Source: Lachnospiraceae bacterium
GTDB lineage: Bacteria > Bacillota > Clostridia > Lachnospirales > Lachnospiraceae
Direction: 5' to 3'
DNA: 58,549 nucleotides
Assembly: GCA_017395635.1 (NCBI GenBank)
Contig: JAFQOE010000053.1
Span: forward strand, 1-58,549
Below the pieces are notes generated by a model that ran no database searches, was not told the DNA's origin, and worked only from the letters and a program-made list of their open reading frames with translations. A program made the translations under genes and the position numbers. The first letter of the stretch is position 1; every line of letters starts with the position of its first letter. Below are positions 24,353-34,649 of this stretch, piece after piece.

Positions 24353-26200
24353 TTATTGTTGTTTTGCTTTTTTATTGTCATACATACATTGATCTGCCAT
24401 ATTCAAAAATTCCTGCAATGGTCTATTGTCATTCCAATCAATCATATGAGCACCGATACTGATATCGATTTGTTCTTGTACAAATTGTCTGCTCAGTTCA
24501 TCTATAATCTCTGTTGAACTCTCGTTTGACTCTAACGGATATATGACAACAAATTCATCGCCGCCAAAACGAAATGCTCCACCTTTATCATCGCATACTT
24601 TTGCAAGTATTCTACCGACTTTTTTAAGTATTTCGTCTCCTGCATCATGTCCTTGTTCATCATTGATTTCCTTAAAATTGTCACAATCTAAAAACGCAAT
24701 CAAACAACTCTTTTTATCTGCTTGATATGTTTCAACCATAGTCTCTGCCATTTCAAAATACGCCATTCGATTATATATACCAGTAAGCGCATCTCTCTTA
24801 TACAAATAATCCAGTTTTCGATTAGCATCAACATAACATTTTCTTTGGTACGTTTCCCAAATGACACGATTAATCAAGCTCTGAATATCATAAAAATATG
24901 GATTGTCATATAAAAATTTGCCATTTTTTAATATAGTAAATCCAATTGTTTTATCTCTATAATGAAACGGTGTAAACATATATACATCCTGATTCTCTTC
25001 ACTCTCTATTCTTCTCCAATATGTATCAAAATCCTCGGATTCTTCAAAAGATTTGACATTATTTCCATACACAACCTTCAAATGTTTTCTATCAAATCCC
25101 AATACCGGAAAATCGCTCTCATTCCCTAAAGACATAATTCTCTCATCAATAACAAGTGTAATTCCATCACAATCCAACTGTTCAAAATATTCTCCGGCAT
25201 CAATGAATATTTCTTCAAATTCAGTTGCACCAACCAATTTTGCTTCCAACGTCACACGCTTTTCTTCAAACAATCGACGATTCTCTTTTTCAACAATATT
25301 CCTCTGTGCTGCCGCACGGAAATCAATCGGAATAGAAAAAGGACATCCACAACTCTCTGTATAAGATATTTCCGGCTCAATATAATGACACACCTCTACT
25401 GATTCGTTATTCCAAATCTTTTCAAAGATTTTCATACAAGTCTCGCCCATCAATTCTCTCTTATGAGAAACCGTAGTAATCTGCGGAATAAAACAAATTG
25501 CCTTGTCCAAATTATCAAATCCTGTAACCGCAAAATCACGAGGCACACTATATCTCCTCTTTTGCGCTTCATAAATCAAGCCTGCTGCTATATTGTCATT
25601 CACACATACAAATGCATCCGGTAAAGAACACCCTTCTTCTATCATTCGGCAAAAATACTCTTGTCCTGCTGACATTTCAAATGTGCCATAGGAAACTGTA
25701 TTTTCGTCTTCATCCAATCCCCACTCCCGAATACACTCCAAAAATGATTCCACTCTTTCCTGATTTTCTTTATTATCTACAGGGCCTCCAACAAAGCGAA
25801 AGGAATTACAATCATGCTCTTCCCTTAAATGTTGCATCATCAATCTTATAGCCTTTTTATTGTCAACTCCAACATAATAAAAACCATCTATATAATGTCC
25901 TAAATTGACAGCCGGAACACCACTTTGCTTAACAATGTCCATCAAATGATTCCACTGACGTTTGTCTTTCATAGTGTTTACATCAAGGATAATTCCATCA
26001 TATTTCTCTAATTGTGGCAAATTAAATATATTATATTCCCCCTGGTTAAACACCGCATCGTCATTCCAATTTCCCATACAATTATAATGGTCTAATTCTA
26101 TTCTCTCTGAACAATTGTTAATATAATTTTTTATTCCTTTAATCCAATCATATGTTATTAATCGTTCCCATCCATCAGCCAACAAAGCAACTCGCTTCAT
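24353..26200 (-). CDS. LacI-like sugar-sensor domain fused to an active-looking GGDEF diguanylate cyclase
   Basis: A 615-residue soluble protein. Residues about 1-270 form a periplasmic-binding-protein-like (LacI/GalR effector) domain without a helix-turn-helix and without a signal peptide, ending near FIPQITTVSHKRELMGE. A middle region of about 150 residues resembles a GAF-like linker with a CGCPF motif. Residues about 450-615 form a GGDEF domain with an intact FRFGGDEF; no RxxD inhibitory site is visible five residues upstream. It should make c-di-GMP in response to a cytoplasmic ligand. GGAGG upstream of 26200 decides the start. It is the last gene after malQ, so the ligand may be a maltodextrin-derived sugar (inference). 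Confidence 0.88.
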   Translation of the reverse strand: MKRVALLADGWERLITYDWIKGIKNYINNCSERIELDHYNCMGNWNDDAVFNQGEYNIFNLPQLEKYDGIILDVNTMKDKRQWNHLMDIVKQSGVPAVNLGHYIDGFYYVGVDNKKAIRLMMQHLREEHDCNSFRFVGGPVDNKENQERVESFLECIREWGLDEDENTVSYGTFEMSAGQEYFCRMIEEGCSLPDAFVCVNDNIAAGLIYEAQKRRYSVPRDFAVTGFDNLDKAICFIPQITTVSHKRELMGETCMKIFEKIWNNESVEVCHYIEPEISYTESCGCPFSIPIDFRAAAQRNIVEKENRRLFEEKRVTLEAKLVGATEFEEIFIDAGEYFEQLDCDGITLVIDERIMSLGNESDFPVLGFDRKHLKVVYGNNVKSFEESEDFDTYWRRIESEENQDVYMFTPFHYRDKTIGFTILKNGKFLYDNPYFYDIQSLINRVIWETYQRKCYVDANRKLDYLYKRDALTGIYNRMAYFEMAETMVETYQADKKSCLIAFLDCDNFKEINDEQGHDAGDEILKKVGRILAKVCDDKGGAFRFGGDEFVVIYPLESNESSTEIIDELSRQFVQEQIDISIGAHMIDWNDNRPLQEFLNMADQCMYDNKKAKQQ

Positions 26201-26301
26201 CCAAACACCTCCGATTACGATTTTCAAATTATTTCCTCATATACAGAAAATGCCCCAGCTTATTATACTGGGTGCATTTCTGTACAAGTAAAACAACTTT
26301 A

Positions 26302-27804
26302 TCAATCTTCAGCCAAACGTCCACAACGCATGGTCATTTTTTTAATTTGACGTGCCTTCGCAACATTCAAATCTGTATCCTTAACTCTCCACTTCCAGTT
26401 TTGACCCACCGTAGAAGGAGTATTAATTCTAGCATCATTCCCTAAGCCCAAATAATCTTGCAATGGTATGATACAAATTTTAGCACAACTACGCATAATC
26501 AAGCTAACAAGAGGAAGATGTATACTATCATCTGGTGTATAATAATCACAAATATAATCTCTTACACTTTCTCGTACTTCCTCATCTATATCCTTCCACC
26601 AACCAATTAATGTCTCATTATCATGTGTTCCTGTATATGCCACGCAATTATAATCATAATTGTGAGGCAGATAATCATTTGTAGAGCCTGTATCTCTCGG
26701 ATCAAATGCAAACTCCAATACCTTCATTCCTGGGAATTCAGTATCCTCTACTAATTTGCGCACAGTATCTGTCATAAATCCAAGATCTTCTGCAATTACA
26801 GGTTGTTTACCAATTGCTTTTTCAACTGCCTTAAACAAATCGATACCAGGACCTTTTTCCCACTGACCATTGACAGCAGTCTTTTCACCATACGGAATCG
26901 AATAATACTCATCAAATCCTCTAAAATGATCAATACGTAACACATCATATAAACCAAACGAAAATGACAATCGTTTAATCCACCATGCATATCCGGATTC
27001 AGCATGATAATCCCAATCATATAATGGATTACCCCAAAGCTGTCCATCCTCGGAAAATCCATCAGGTGGACATCCCGCAACTGCAATTGGCAAACAATCC
27101 TCATCAAGTTGGAACAATTCCGGACTCGCCCATGCATCTGAACTATCCAATGCTACATATATAGGAATATCTCCAATAATCTGTATTCCTTTTTTATTGG
27201 TATATTCTCTCAGCATCTGCCATTGTTCAAAAAACAAATACTGCATATACTGCTGAAATCTTATATCATCCTCAAGAAGTTCCTGATAACTCTTTATTGC
27301 CTGTTCAGAGCGGGTACGAATATCCTCCGGCCACTCTGTCCAAATAATACCGCCAAAATGATTCTTAATTGCCATAAACAGTGAATAATCATATATCCAA
27401 TCCGTATTGTCATCTAAAAACTTCTGAAAATCTTCCTTTTCAAAAATATTACTTCTTTCATAAGCCATTCTCAACAACCCGTATCTGCCGTTGTATAGCT
27501 TTTCATAATCTATCTGTTGCTCATCATTCCCAAAATCTACACAATTACATTCTTCTTCTGTAACTAAGCCTTCGCTAATCAAAGCTTCCAAATCTATAAA
27601 ATATGGATTTCCCGCAAATGTTGAAAATGACTGATATGGCGAATCACCAAATCCAGTCACACCCAAAGGTAAAATCTGCCAATATTTTTGTCCGGCATCT
27701 GCCAGCCAATCCACAAAGCGATACGCTTCCTTCGAAAAACAACCAATTCCATACTTTGATGGTAAACTCGAAATAGCGAACAAAATTCCTGCTGTTTTAT
27801 CCAT
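26302..27804 (-). CDS. malQ: 4-alpha-glucanotransferase (amylomaltase, GH77)
   Basis: A 500-residue GH77 enzyme that transfers glucan chains between maltodextrins, releasing glucose and longer dextrins for the phosphorylase. Motifs: GILFAISSLPSKYGIG at the start, ILPLGVTGFGDSPYQSFS, the nucleophile region LRIDHFRGFDEY, the acid/base in PVIAEDLGF, and YTGTHDNETL. It has no signal peptide. It follows the LacI regulator gene and precedes the GGDEF sensor gene, within the maltodextrin operon region. Confidence 0.96.
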   Translation of the reverse strand: MDKTAGILFAISSLPSKYGIGCFSKEAYRFVDWLADAGQKYWQILPLGVTGFGDSPYQSFSTFAGNPYFIDLEALISEGLVTEEECNCVDFGNDEQQIDYEKLYNGRYGLLRMAYERSNIFEKEDFQKFLDDNTDWIYDYSLFMAIKNHFGGIIWTEWPEDIRTRSEQAIKSYQELLEDDIRFQQYMQYLFFEQWQMLREYTNKKGIQIIGDIPIYVALDSSDAWASPELFQLDEDCLPIAVAGCPPDGFSEDGQLWGNPLYDWDYHAESGYAWWIKRLSFSFGLYDVLRIDHFRGFDEYYSIPYGEKTAVNGQWEKGPGIDLFKAVEKAIGKQPVIAEDLGFMTDTVRKLVEDTEFPGMKVLEFAFDPRDTGSTNDYLPHNYDYNCVAYTGTHDNETLIGWWKDIDEEVRESVRDYICDYYTPDDSIHLPLVSLIMRSCAKICIIPLQDYLGLGNDARINTPSTVGQNWKWRVKDTDLNVAKARQIKKMTMRCGRLAED

Positions 27805-27843
27805 ATATCCTCCATAATATATCAGGACAAAACAAAAACCATC

Positions 27844-28857
27844 TCAATTGCGAATCCATTCTCGAACACTTTCTCCTTCTACCAACCTATACGGCGCGAT
27901 ATCATGTTCATTCCCTAGTGTGTTTTGCATATGTTTAAATAGTAACTCCACACTTCGTTTCGCAATATTGTCTGTGTCCTGACTTATTGTTGTTATCCTC
28001 GGAATGCAGAATTTGGACAATTCTATTCCATCAAATCCTACTACCGAAATATCATCCGGAACCTGTTTTCCGGCATCTTTTATTGCACGCATCGCTCCAA
28101 CCGCAATGGTGTCACTTAGTGCAACAATCGCCGTAACGTCCGAACTACTTGCTAATATTTTCTTTGTAACCTCATATCCTGCTTCCATCGAATATCGACA
28201 GGCTACATAGTTCCGTTCTGAATCAAACTCCAGTCCATTTTCCTGAAATCCTTTTTTACATCCCATATACCTTGCGTAACTAATCTGTTTTTCAGAAATA
28301 GAACCTCCTATTACGACAATATTTTTGTGTCCTCGAGATGCCAAGTATCTTACTAACTCTGATGCAGCACTCTCATCATCCACAGACACAGAAGATACAT
28401 TCTTCCAAGGAAGATCTGTTGCGCTTGTCGTAGTTATAATACACGGAATATCTATTTCCTTCATTCGATCATCAAAAAGTGCAAGATTTGCTCCCAGAAA
28501 AATCAAACCCTTTAGATTCTTATCTCGTATAAACCGCAGTGCCTCTGCAACTTCATCTTCATCTTCATCAATAATTTGCACAATACTTCCCTCTTGCATA
28601 GATGAAAGCATATATGTCAAGCGCTCGAGAATATCTATGAAAAGACCATTTCTGCGTCCTTTCATAATAATAGCAATCACATCTCCTGCTCGTTTCTTTA
28701 ATTGCCGTGCATTTTCATTCGGTTCATAATTACTTTCTTCAATTATCTTTAGTATCTTTTCTCTGGCTTTATTACTCACACCGGATTGCTTATTAATTAC
28801 TCTGGATACGGTACCTATACCGTATCCAGATAATTCAGCTATATCTTTAATTGTCAT
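27844..28857 (-). CDS. malR: LacI-family regulator of maltodextrin genes
   Basis: A 337-residue repressor. The N-terminal helix-turn-helix (TIKDIAELSGYGIGTVSRVINK) is followed by a sugar-binding domain ending near IPRITTISQDTDNIAKRS. In related Firmicutes such regulators release DNA when maltose or maltodextrins bind; the likely operator is the palindrome upstream of malE at 32103-32137. The start at 28857 has GAGGTGG upstream and yields the canonical LacI N-terminus. It lies between malG and malQ in one orientation. The coding sequence contains a perfect 13-pair inverted repeat in the helix-turn-helix codons (28801-28830), reported separately. The name is by context and could be another dextrin regulator. 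Confidence 0.9.
   Translation of the reverse strand: MTIKDIAELSGYGIGTVSRVINKQSGVSNKAREKILKIIEESNYEPNENARQLKKRAGDVIAIIMKGRRNGLFIDILERLTYMLSSMQEGSIVQIIDEDEDEVAEALRFIRDKNLKGLIFLGANLALFDDRMKEIDIPCIITTTSATDLPWKNVSSVSVDDESAASELVRYLASRGHKNIVVIGGSISEKQISYARYMGCKKGFQENGLEFDSERNYVACRYSMEAGYEVTKKILASSSDVTAIVALSDTIAVGAMRAIKDAGKQVPDDISVVGFDGIELSKFCIPRITTISQDTDNIAKRSVELLFKHMQNTLGNEHDIAPYRLVEGESVREWIRN
28801..28830. repeat. perfect inverted repeat within the malR coding sequence
   Basis: TCTGGATACGGTA (28801-28813) and TACCGTATCCAGA (28818-28830) are exact complements with the four-base loop CCTA. It encodes SGYGIGTVSR of the helix-turn-helix, about 30-60 bases after the start codon, so the mRNA would form a stable hairpin near the ribosome entry region. 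Confidence 0.85.
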
Positions 28858-28890
28858 ATAACCACCTCTATATTGCAAAATGTGATTACA

Positions 28891-29727
28891 TCAACCCTTA
28901 ACAGCTCCGGCTGCAACACCTCTAATAATATATTTCTGTGCAGAAAGATAGAATACTACTACCGGAATAATCGCCATAATCAAACAAGCCATAATTGCGC
29001 CCATGTCGACACGTCCATAACTACCCTTCATATACTGGATAACAATCGAAATTGTCTTGAACTCCTTGATATCCAAAACAAGATATGGTAACAAGAAGTC
29101 ATTCCAAATCCACATAGCCTCTAATATACCTACTGAAATAAATGTAGGTTTCATCATAGGAATAACTACCAAAAAGAAGTTCTGAATTGGTGAACAACCA
29201 TCAATCAAGGCTGCCTCTTCAACTTCCGTCGGAATTGATTTTACAAATCCCGAAAACATAAACACAGCCAATCCTGCACCAAATCCAAGGTAAACTATAA
29301 TAATACCCCAAGGTGTATTCAAGTGAAGGGAATCAGCAGTACCAGCTAATGTAAACATTACCATCTGGAACGGAATTACCATAGAAAATACACATAACAA
29401 ATAAATTGTTTTTGTTATTGCATTCACTACTCGTGTTATGTACCATGCGGTCATAGAACAGAATAGCAAAATAACTGCAACAGAAAATACTGTTATGAAC
29501 ACAGTCCATCCAACTGCCTTTACAAAATCATATTGTGTAATTGCAGTCTTATAGTTATCAAGTCCGATATAACTATCTGCTGATGGTAACTTAAATGTTT
29601 CATAGTTAATGTAAGTCTTCGCCTTAAATGAATTAATCAAAACAATAAAAATCGGAGAAACAAACACGATAGATATAATTGTAAAGAATAGTGTTGCTAA
29701 TACACCAAATGCCTTTTTATTCATCAT
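28891..29727 (-). CDS. malG: maltodextrin ABC transporter permease, MalG type
   Basis: A 278-residue permease with about six membrane helices. The cytoplasmic EAA loop reads EVEEAALIDGCSPIQNFFLVVIP, the coupling site for the ATPase. It ends in AAGAVKG, as is usual for MalG proteins. It overlaps malF by four bases (ATGA). No MalK/MsmK ATPase is encoded in the window; sugar ABC systems of Gram-positives often share one encoded elsewhere. Confidence 0.95.
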   Translation of the reverse strand: MMNKKAFGVLATLFFTIISIVFVSPIFIVLINSFKAKTYINYETFKLPSADSYIGLDNYKTAITQYDFVKAVGWTVFITVFSVAVILLFCSMTAWYITRVVNAITKTIYLLCVFSMVIPFQMVMFTLAGTADSLHLNTPWGIIIVYLGFGAGLAVFMFSGFVKSIPTEVEEAALIDGCSPIQNFFLVVIPMMKPTFISVGILEAMWIWNDFLLPYLVLDIKEFKTISIVIQYMKGSYGRVDMGAIMACLIMAIIPVVVFYLSAQKYIIRGVAAGAVKG

Positions 29728-30566
29728 TGCTGTACCTCCTTTTCCTGTGTTACTTTCAATTGCAACAATCCGATTGCAACCACAACAATAAAGAAAACAA
29801 CCGCCTTAGCCTGACCAATACCTTCAAATCCTACTCTTCCATAGAAGGTATCGTAAATGTTAAGAGCAACCATCTCTGTCTTGTGAAGTGGTTCACCACC
29901 GGTAAGTGCAAGGTTCTGATCAAACAACTTGAACGAGTTGGTAATTGTCAAAAACGTACAAATTGTAATAGCCGGCATCATATTCGGAATCGTAATTTTG
30001 AATAATCTCTGTGTTTTGGTAGCACCATCTATCATAGCTGCTTCCATAATATCCACCGGAATAGCCTGAAGACCAGCAATATAAATAATCATCATATAAC
30101 CAACCTGCTGCCAGCAAACCAAAATTACCAATCCCCAAAAGCCTAATGTTTCATCTAACTTAAGTGCTGTATCAAACTTTTGGAATATTGCATCAAATAT
30201 TAACTGCCAAACATAACCCAAAACAATACCACCGATTAAGTTTGGCATGAAGAATACAGTTCTAAAAATATCTTTACCTTTAAGATTCTGTGTCAATGCC
30301 AATGCAACAAGAAACGCAAGTACGTTAACAAATATAAGTGTAACAATTGCAAATACTGTTGTAAACTTAAACGCTCCTAAAAAATTTGCATCCTGAAATG
30401 CCGCAATATAATTCTTAACTCCTACAAATTCTGCATCCTTGATAGTCGTGAATTCGCAAAAAGATAAATATATACCCTCTACAAACGGAACAATAAAACC
30501 TATCACGAAAGCAACCATAGTAGGTAGTACAAATACTGGCCAATATCTTTTTATCGACTTTTCCAT
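29724..30566 (-). CDS. malF: maltodextrin ABC transporter permease, MalF type
   Basis: A 280-residue permease with about six membrane helices and the EAA loop DIMEAAMIDGATKTQRLFKITIP. It lacks the extra large periplasmic loop of enterobacterial MalF, as in Gram-positive homologues. GGAGG upstream of 30566 decides the start; the longer frame adds seven residues without a ribosome site. It forms the channel with MalG. Confidence 0.95.
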   Translation of the reverse strand: MEKSIKRYWPVFVLPTMVAFVIGFIVPFVEGIYLSFCEFTTIKDAEFVGVKNYIAAFQDANFLGAFKFTTVFAIVTLIFVNVLAFLVALALTQNLKGKDIFRTVFFMPNLIGGIVLGYVWQLIFDAIFQKFDTALKLDETLGFWGLVILVCWQQVGYMMIIYIAGLQAIPVDIMEAAMIDGATKTQRLFKITIPNMMPAITICTFLTITNSFKLFDQNLALTGGEPLHKTEMVALNIYDTFYGRVGFEGIGQAKAVVFFIVVVAIGLLQLKVTQEKEVQQ

Positions 30567-30606
30567 ATTATACCTCCTATGCCTCAATTATATTTCTACT
30601 GTTAGA

Positions 30607-30636
30607 AAAAAGGGAGAAAGCATCTCCTCCCTTTTT
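30607..30636 (-). terminator. hairpin between malE and malF
   Basis: AAAAAGGGAG (30607-30616) and CTCCCTTTTT (30627-30636) form a ten-pair stem; on the minus strand it is followed by CTAAC after the T run. Such a partial terminator would let the binding protein be made in excess over the permeases, a known arrangement in sugar ABC operons. Confidence 0.75.
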
Positions 30637-30676
30637 CCAAGAAATATTCATCTGTTTAAATTAATACTTCAACTTA

Positions 30677-32056
30677 TTAATTCTGTGCAGCTGCTACTTC
30701 TGATGCCCATCCATCAACAAATGCCGCCTTTACAAGATCCCAGTTAGCATCTGTCTGATCTGCTGCGTAAACTGTAAGTGCAGAACCAACTTCGTTCTTC
30801 CAGTTCTCTGAAGGCATTGTTGTGAAGTTCCAGCTTACTGGAGTCTTACCATCTGCAACATACTTGCTTGCAATATTTACAAGAAGGTTATCTGACTCAA
30901 GAACGCTCTTGAATGGTGTTACGAATCCCATTCCGTCTGCACCTGAAGGCATAGCTCCTGTTGAACCACACATTGCCTTAACTGCAACCTCATTAGTTGC
31001 TAACCATGCCATGAAGTCCTGAGTAGCCTTAATATCAGCCTCAGAAGCCTTAGCATTTACACACCAGTAGTTCTCAGTACCTGTACAAAGACCCTGATTC
31101 TCTTCACCTTCTCCACCAATGTAGATTGGAAGCATTCCAAGGTTCTCATCGCCAATTTCCTTAACATCTGAGTATGCCCATGTACCATTCTGGTAGAACA
31201 CACCCTTACCCATAACGAACTCTGCCACAGCATCATCACCAGTCTTAACACTTAACTGCTTTGGATCTGTTGTAGAATTGTTAACATATAAATCCCAAAT
31301 CTGACGATAGTTGTCTAAGTATGAACCCTTGATAGCATCTGTATTGTTGATACCGTCTGCCTTGTACTCATAGTAAATAGGAAGGTTTGCAAGGTGTGTC
31401 TTAAATCTCCAGTCAGAAGAACCATCCATACCTGCAGATGTGAATGCTGAGAATCCAAGTTCAGCACTTCTTGCTGTAATATCTTCTGCTACCTTCTTCA
31501 AATCTGCGAAGTTAGTAATATCAGCCTCTGAATATCCAGCTTCGCTTAATAACTTCTTGTTGTAAATAATTCCGTATGACTCGATAACATATCCGATACC
31601 AGCTACCTTATCTCCATCCTTCAATGCAAAATCTTCAGATGAAAGCTGATTGTAAACTTCTGTACCAGACAAGTCAGCACAGTAATCTGTCCAAGAAGCA
31701 AGACCTACAGGACCATTAACCTGGAATAATGTTGGAGCATCAGACTTACCCATCTCACTCTTAAGTGTTGTCTCATACTGACCTGATGCAGCTGTTACAA
31801 CAGTCACCTCAACACCAGTCTCCTCTGTGTAAATCTCTGCCAACTCCTGCCACTGAGCATCTGCTTCCGGCTTAAAGTTCAAGTAATATACAGAACCCTT
31901 CTCGCCTGAATCTTTGCTAGCACCATCATCAGTAGCTTCAGAAGTCTTGTCACCTCCATCAGAAACAGTCTGACCTCCATCTGAATCTGAACAACCTGTA
32001 AACATAGATAACATCATTGCGGTTGCTAAACCTAATACTGCGAATTTCTTCTTCAT
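30677..32056 (-). CDS. malE: maltodextrin-binding lipoprotein, MalE type
   Basis: A 459-residue extracellular solute-binding protein (family 1). The signal peptide ends in the lipobox FTGC (Cys at about residue 22), followed by an acidic Ser/Asp/Gly linker of some 30 residues, so it is lipid-anchored outside the membrane. The mature part has the family 1 pattern, including GKGVFYQNGTWAYSDV and ANEVAVKAMCG. GGAGGAAAAATATC precedes the start. It is the first gene after a promoter with a large operator-like palindrome, and its gene order with malF-malG-malR-malQ points to maltodextrins as substrate. Codon bias is strong. Confidence 0.94.
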   Translation of the reverse strand: MKKKFAVLGLATAMMLSMFTGCSDSDGGQTVSDGGDKTSEATDDGASKDSGEKGSVYYLNFKPEADAQWQELAEIYTEETGVEVTVVTAASGQYETTLKSEMGKSDAPTLFQVNGPVGLASWTDYCADLSGTEVYNQLSSEDFALKDGDKVAGIGYVIESYGIIYNKKLLSEAGYSEADITNFADLKKVAEDITARSAELGFSAFTSAGMDGSSDWRFKTHLANLPIYYEYKADGINNTDAIKGSYLDNYRQIWDLYVNNSTTDPKQLSVKTGDDAVAEFVMGKGVFYQNGTWAYSDVKEIGDENLGMLPIYIGGEGEENQGLCTGTENYWCVNAKASEADIKATQDFMAWLATNEVAVKAMCGSTGAMPSGADGMGFVTPFKSVLESDNLLVNIASKYVADGKTPVSWNFTTMPSENWKNEVGSALTVYAADQTDANWDLVKAAFVDGWASEVAAAQN

Positions 32057-32102
32057 GATATTTTTCCTCCTCTTTCATGATAATAATATGCTTATTCGCT
32101 TT

Positions 32103-32179
32103 GAAAACGATCCCGAATTATTTTCGGAATCGTTTCCATCTCATGAAATAATGATACATCCATATGTGATATTTTGCAA
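32103..32179 (-). promoter_or_regulatory. malE promoter with a 15-base inverted-repeat operator
   Basis: Minus-strand TTGCAA (32179-32174), 17-base spacer, TATCAT (32156-32151). Just downstream lies GAAAACGATCCCGAA (32103-32117) / TTCGGAATCGTTTCC (32123-32137), an inverted repeat with two mismatches and a TTATT centre, covering roughly +7 to +41. The position suits repression by the LacI-family protein encoded downstream. Confidence 0.75.
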
Positions 32180-32258
32180 GCAAAATCATCGTTTCTTTTG
32201 TGTATTTAGCAAAATATTACAACGTTTTTCTTTTTTTATTATGCATTTTGCACAATTC

Positions 32259-34517
32259 TTACTTTTCTATCTTCCAGATATCCTTGTTATATTCTGCAAT
32301 CGTTCTGTCAGATGAGAAGAAGCCTGCTTTCGCAATATTAACAACCATCTTCTTAGCCCATGCATCGCGATTTTCGTATTCTTTATACGCAAGTTCCTTT
32401 GCTGCAACATAAGAATCAAAATCAATGAATGTCATAAACCAGTCTTTATTCAACAACTCATTATACAAACGATGAAGCATTTCTGAATTTCCAACTTTGA
32501 TAACCTCATCACTAACGATAAAGTCAACCGCCTTCTTCAATACCGGATTGTTCTCATAATATGTTCTTGATACATAATCTGCTTTTGCATAATGCTCAAT
32601 AATCTCATCACTGGATGCACCGAAGATAAAGATATTGTCATCGCCAACAAGCTGATGAATCTCAACATTCGCACCGTCTTCTGTACCAAGTGTAATTGCA
32701 CCGTTTAACATGAATTTCATATTTCCTGTTCCACTTGCCTCTTTAGACGCAAGAGAAATCTGCTCAGAAATATCACATGCTGGAATCAACTTCTCTGCAA
32801 GTGTAACGTTGTAGTTCTCAACCATTACTACATTCAAGTATGGGCTTACATCCGGATCATTGTTAATAATCTCCTGAAGACATAAGATTAAATGAATAAT
32901 ATCCTTTGCAATTGTATATGCAGGAGCAGCCTTGGCACCAAAAATAACTGTAATAGGAGTTGTAGGAATCTTACCAGCCTTAATCTCCAAATACTTATGA
33001 ATTACATATAATACATTCAACTGCTGACGCTTGTACTCATGCAAACGCTTCACCTGAATATCAAAAATAGAGTTCTCATTCAATTCGATACCCTGTGTTC
33101 TCTTGAAATATTCCTTCGCGTTCAATTTGTTCTGATGCTTAATTGCAAGAAGTGCATCCCACTTTTCCTTATCATTCTCAAAGGCAAGTAGCTTTTCCAA
33201 CTCCATAGCATCTTTCTTATATCCATCACCAATCCAATCAGTAAGTGCATTGGTAAGATTCTCGTTACAGTACAATAACCAACGACGGAATGTGATACCA
33301 TTTGTTTTATTATTGAACTTTTCAGGATAAATGTTATAAAAATGATTCAATTCTGAATCTTTCAAGATTTCTGTGTGTAGGTAAGCTACACCATTAACAC
33401 TATATCCATAGTGAATATCGATGTGCGCCATATGTACCAAATCATTCTTGTCAATGATTGCTACTCTCTCATCATCGAAACGTCTTCTTACCTTGTCATC
33501 CAATACTTCAATAATTGGAACAAGTTGTGGAACAACTTCCATCAAATAATGTCTTGGCCATTTCTCCAAAGCTTCTGCAAGAATTGTATGGTTAGTATAC
33601 GCACATGTCTTGCTAACAACATCGATTGCAGCATCCATATCCATTCCTTCTGCAACAAGCAAACGAATCAATTCAGGAATAACCATTGTAGGGTGTGTAT
33701 CATTAATCTGAATTACAGCATAATCATACAAATCAGACAAATCGCTTCCCTTAGCCTTACACTCATCAATAATCAATTGAGCTGCATTGCTTACCATGAA
33801 ATACTGCTGATATATTCTAAGCTTTCTTCCATCTTCATCACTATCATCCGGATACAAGAATAATGTTAAATTCTTCTCGATATCTGTCTTATCAAACTGA
33901 TTCTTATCATCAACAATTGTATCATCAACTGTATCTACATCAAAAAGACAAAGCTTGTTTGTTCTATTGTCATATCCGGTTACATCAATCTCATAAAGTG
34001 TTGAGTTCAATGTACATTTACCAAATGACACCGGATAAGAAACGCCTGTCTTTCTAAGCCAGCTCTTATCCTCAATCCAAGGATTTGCTTTCTCTTTCTG
34101 TGTTCTGTCTTCAAATACCTGCTTGAACAATCCAAGGTGATAGTTCAAACCAACACCAGCTCCTGAAAGACCAAGTGTTGCGATAGAATCAAGGAAACAT
34201 GCCGCAAGTCTTCCAAGACCACCATTTCCAAGAGATGGCTCTACTTCGATTTCTTCTATCTCTGCCATGCTCTTGCCATTATCTGCAAGCACCTTCTTTA
34301 CTTCATCATAGATACCCAAATTAATGAGATTGTTAGAAAGTAACTTTCCGATCAAAAACTCTGCCGAGATATAGTATACTTTCTTTTTTGTCTCTTCCTG
34401 TTTTTTTCCATCAGCAAGTTGTTTTGTTAGTTCGAGCAAAGAGTAAAACACTTCTTCATTGCTACTGCTTTCAATGCTTTTGGATAAGTACTTTTCCAAT
34501 TCCTGTTTTACGTTCAT
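32259..34517 (-). CDS. glgP: glycogen/maltodextrin phosphorylase (GT35)
   Basis: A 752-residue PLP-dependent phosphorylase releasing glucose 1-phosphate from alpha-1,4-glucans. Landmarks: [41 protein letters not shown], and the PLP-lysine segment [15 protein letters not shown] followed by [10 protein letters not shown]. It lacks the allosteric N-terminal extension of animal enzymes. It lies upstream of malE, same strand, with its own promoter. With MalQ and the GH13 enzyme it completes intracellular dextrin breakdown. Confidence 0.97.
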   Translation of the reverse strand: MNVKQELEKYLSKSIESSSNEEVFYSLLELTKQLADGKKQEETKKKVYYISAEFLIGKLLSNNLINLGIYDEVKKVLADNGKSMAEIEEIEVEPSLGNGGLGRLAACFLDSIATLGLSGAGVGLNYHLGLFKQVFEDRTQKEKANPWIEDKSWLRKTGVSYPVSFGKCTLNSTLYEIDVTGYDNRTNKLCLFDVDTVDDTIVDDKNQFDKTDIEKNLTLFLYPDDSDEDGRKLRIYQQYFMVSNAAQLIIDECKAKGSDLSDLYDYAVIQINDTHPTMVIPELIRLLVAEGMDMDAAIDVVSKTCAYTNHTILAEALEKWPRHYLMEVVPQLVPIIEVLDDKVRRRFDDERVAIIDKNDLVHMAHIDIHYGYSVNGVAYLHTEILKDSELNHFYNIYPEKFNNKTNGITFRRWLLYCNENLTNALTDWIGDGYKKDAMELEKLLAFENDKEKWDALLAIKHQNKLNAKEYFKRTQGIELNENSIFDIQVKRLHEYKRQQLNVLYVIHKYLEIKAGKIPTTPITVIFGAKAAPAYTIAKDIIHLILCLQEIINNDPDVSPYLNVVMVENYNVTLAEKLIPACDISEQISLASKEASGTGNMKFMLNGAITLGTEDGANVEIHQLVGDDNIFIFGASSDEIIEHYAKADYVSRTYYENNPVLKKAVDFIVSDEVIKVGNSEMLHRLYNELLNKDWFMTFIDFDSYVAAKELAYKEYENRDAWAKKMVVNIAKAGFFSSDRTIAEYNKDIWKIEK

Positions 34518-34590
34518 TTTGTATCCCCTTTCTTAAATACAACTTTCTTTTGTCATTTGAGCATATCTTATATATCTATGCAGCAATGCA

Positions 34591-34620
34591 ATTATACTAC
34601 AATACAATATCACGAATCAA
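34591..34620 (-). promoter_or_regulatory. glgP promoter
   Basis: Minus-strand TTGATT (34620-34615), 18-base spacer, TATAAT (34596-34591). The leader is about 65 bases. Confidence 0.65.
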
Positions 34621-34649
34621 ATCGGTTTTTCTTGCATTATAATCGCATA

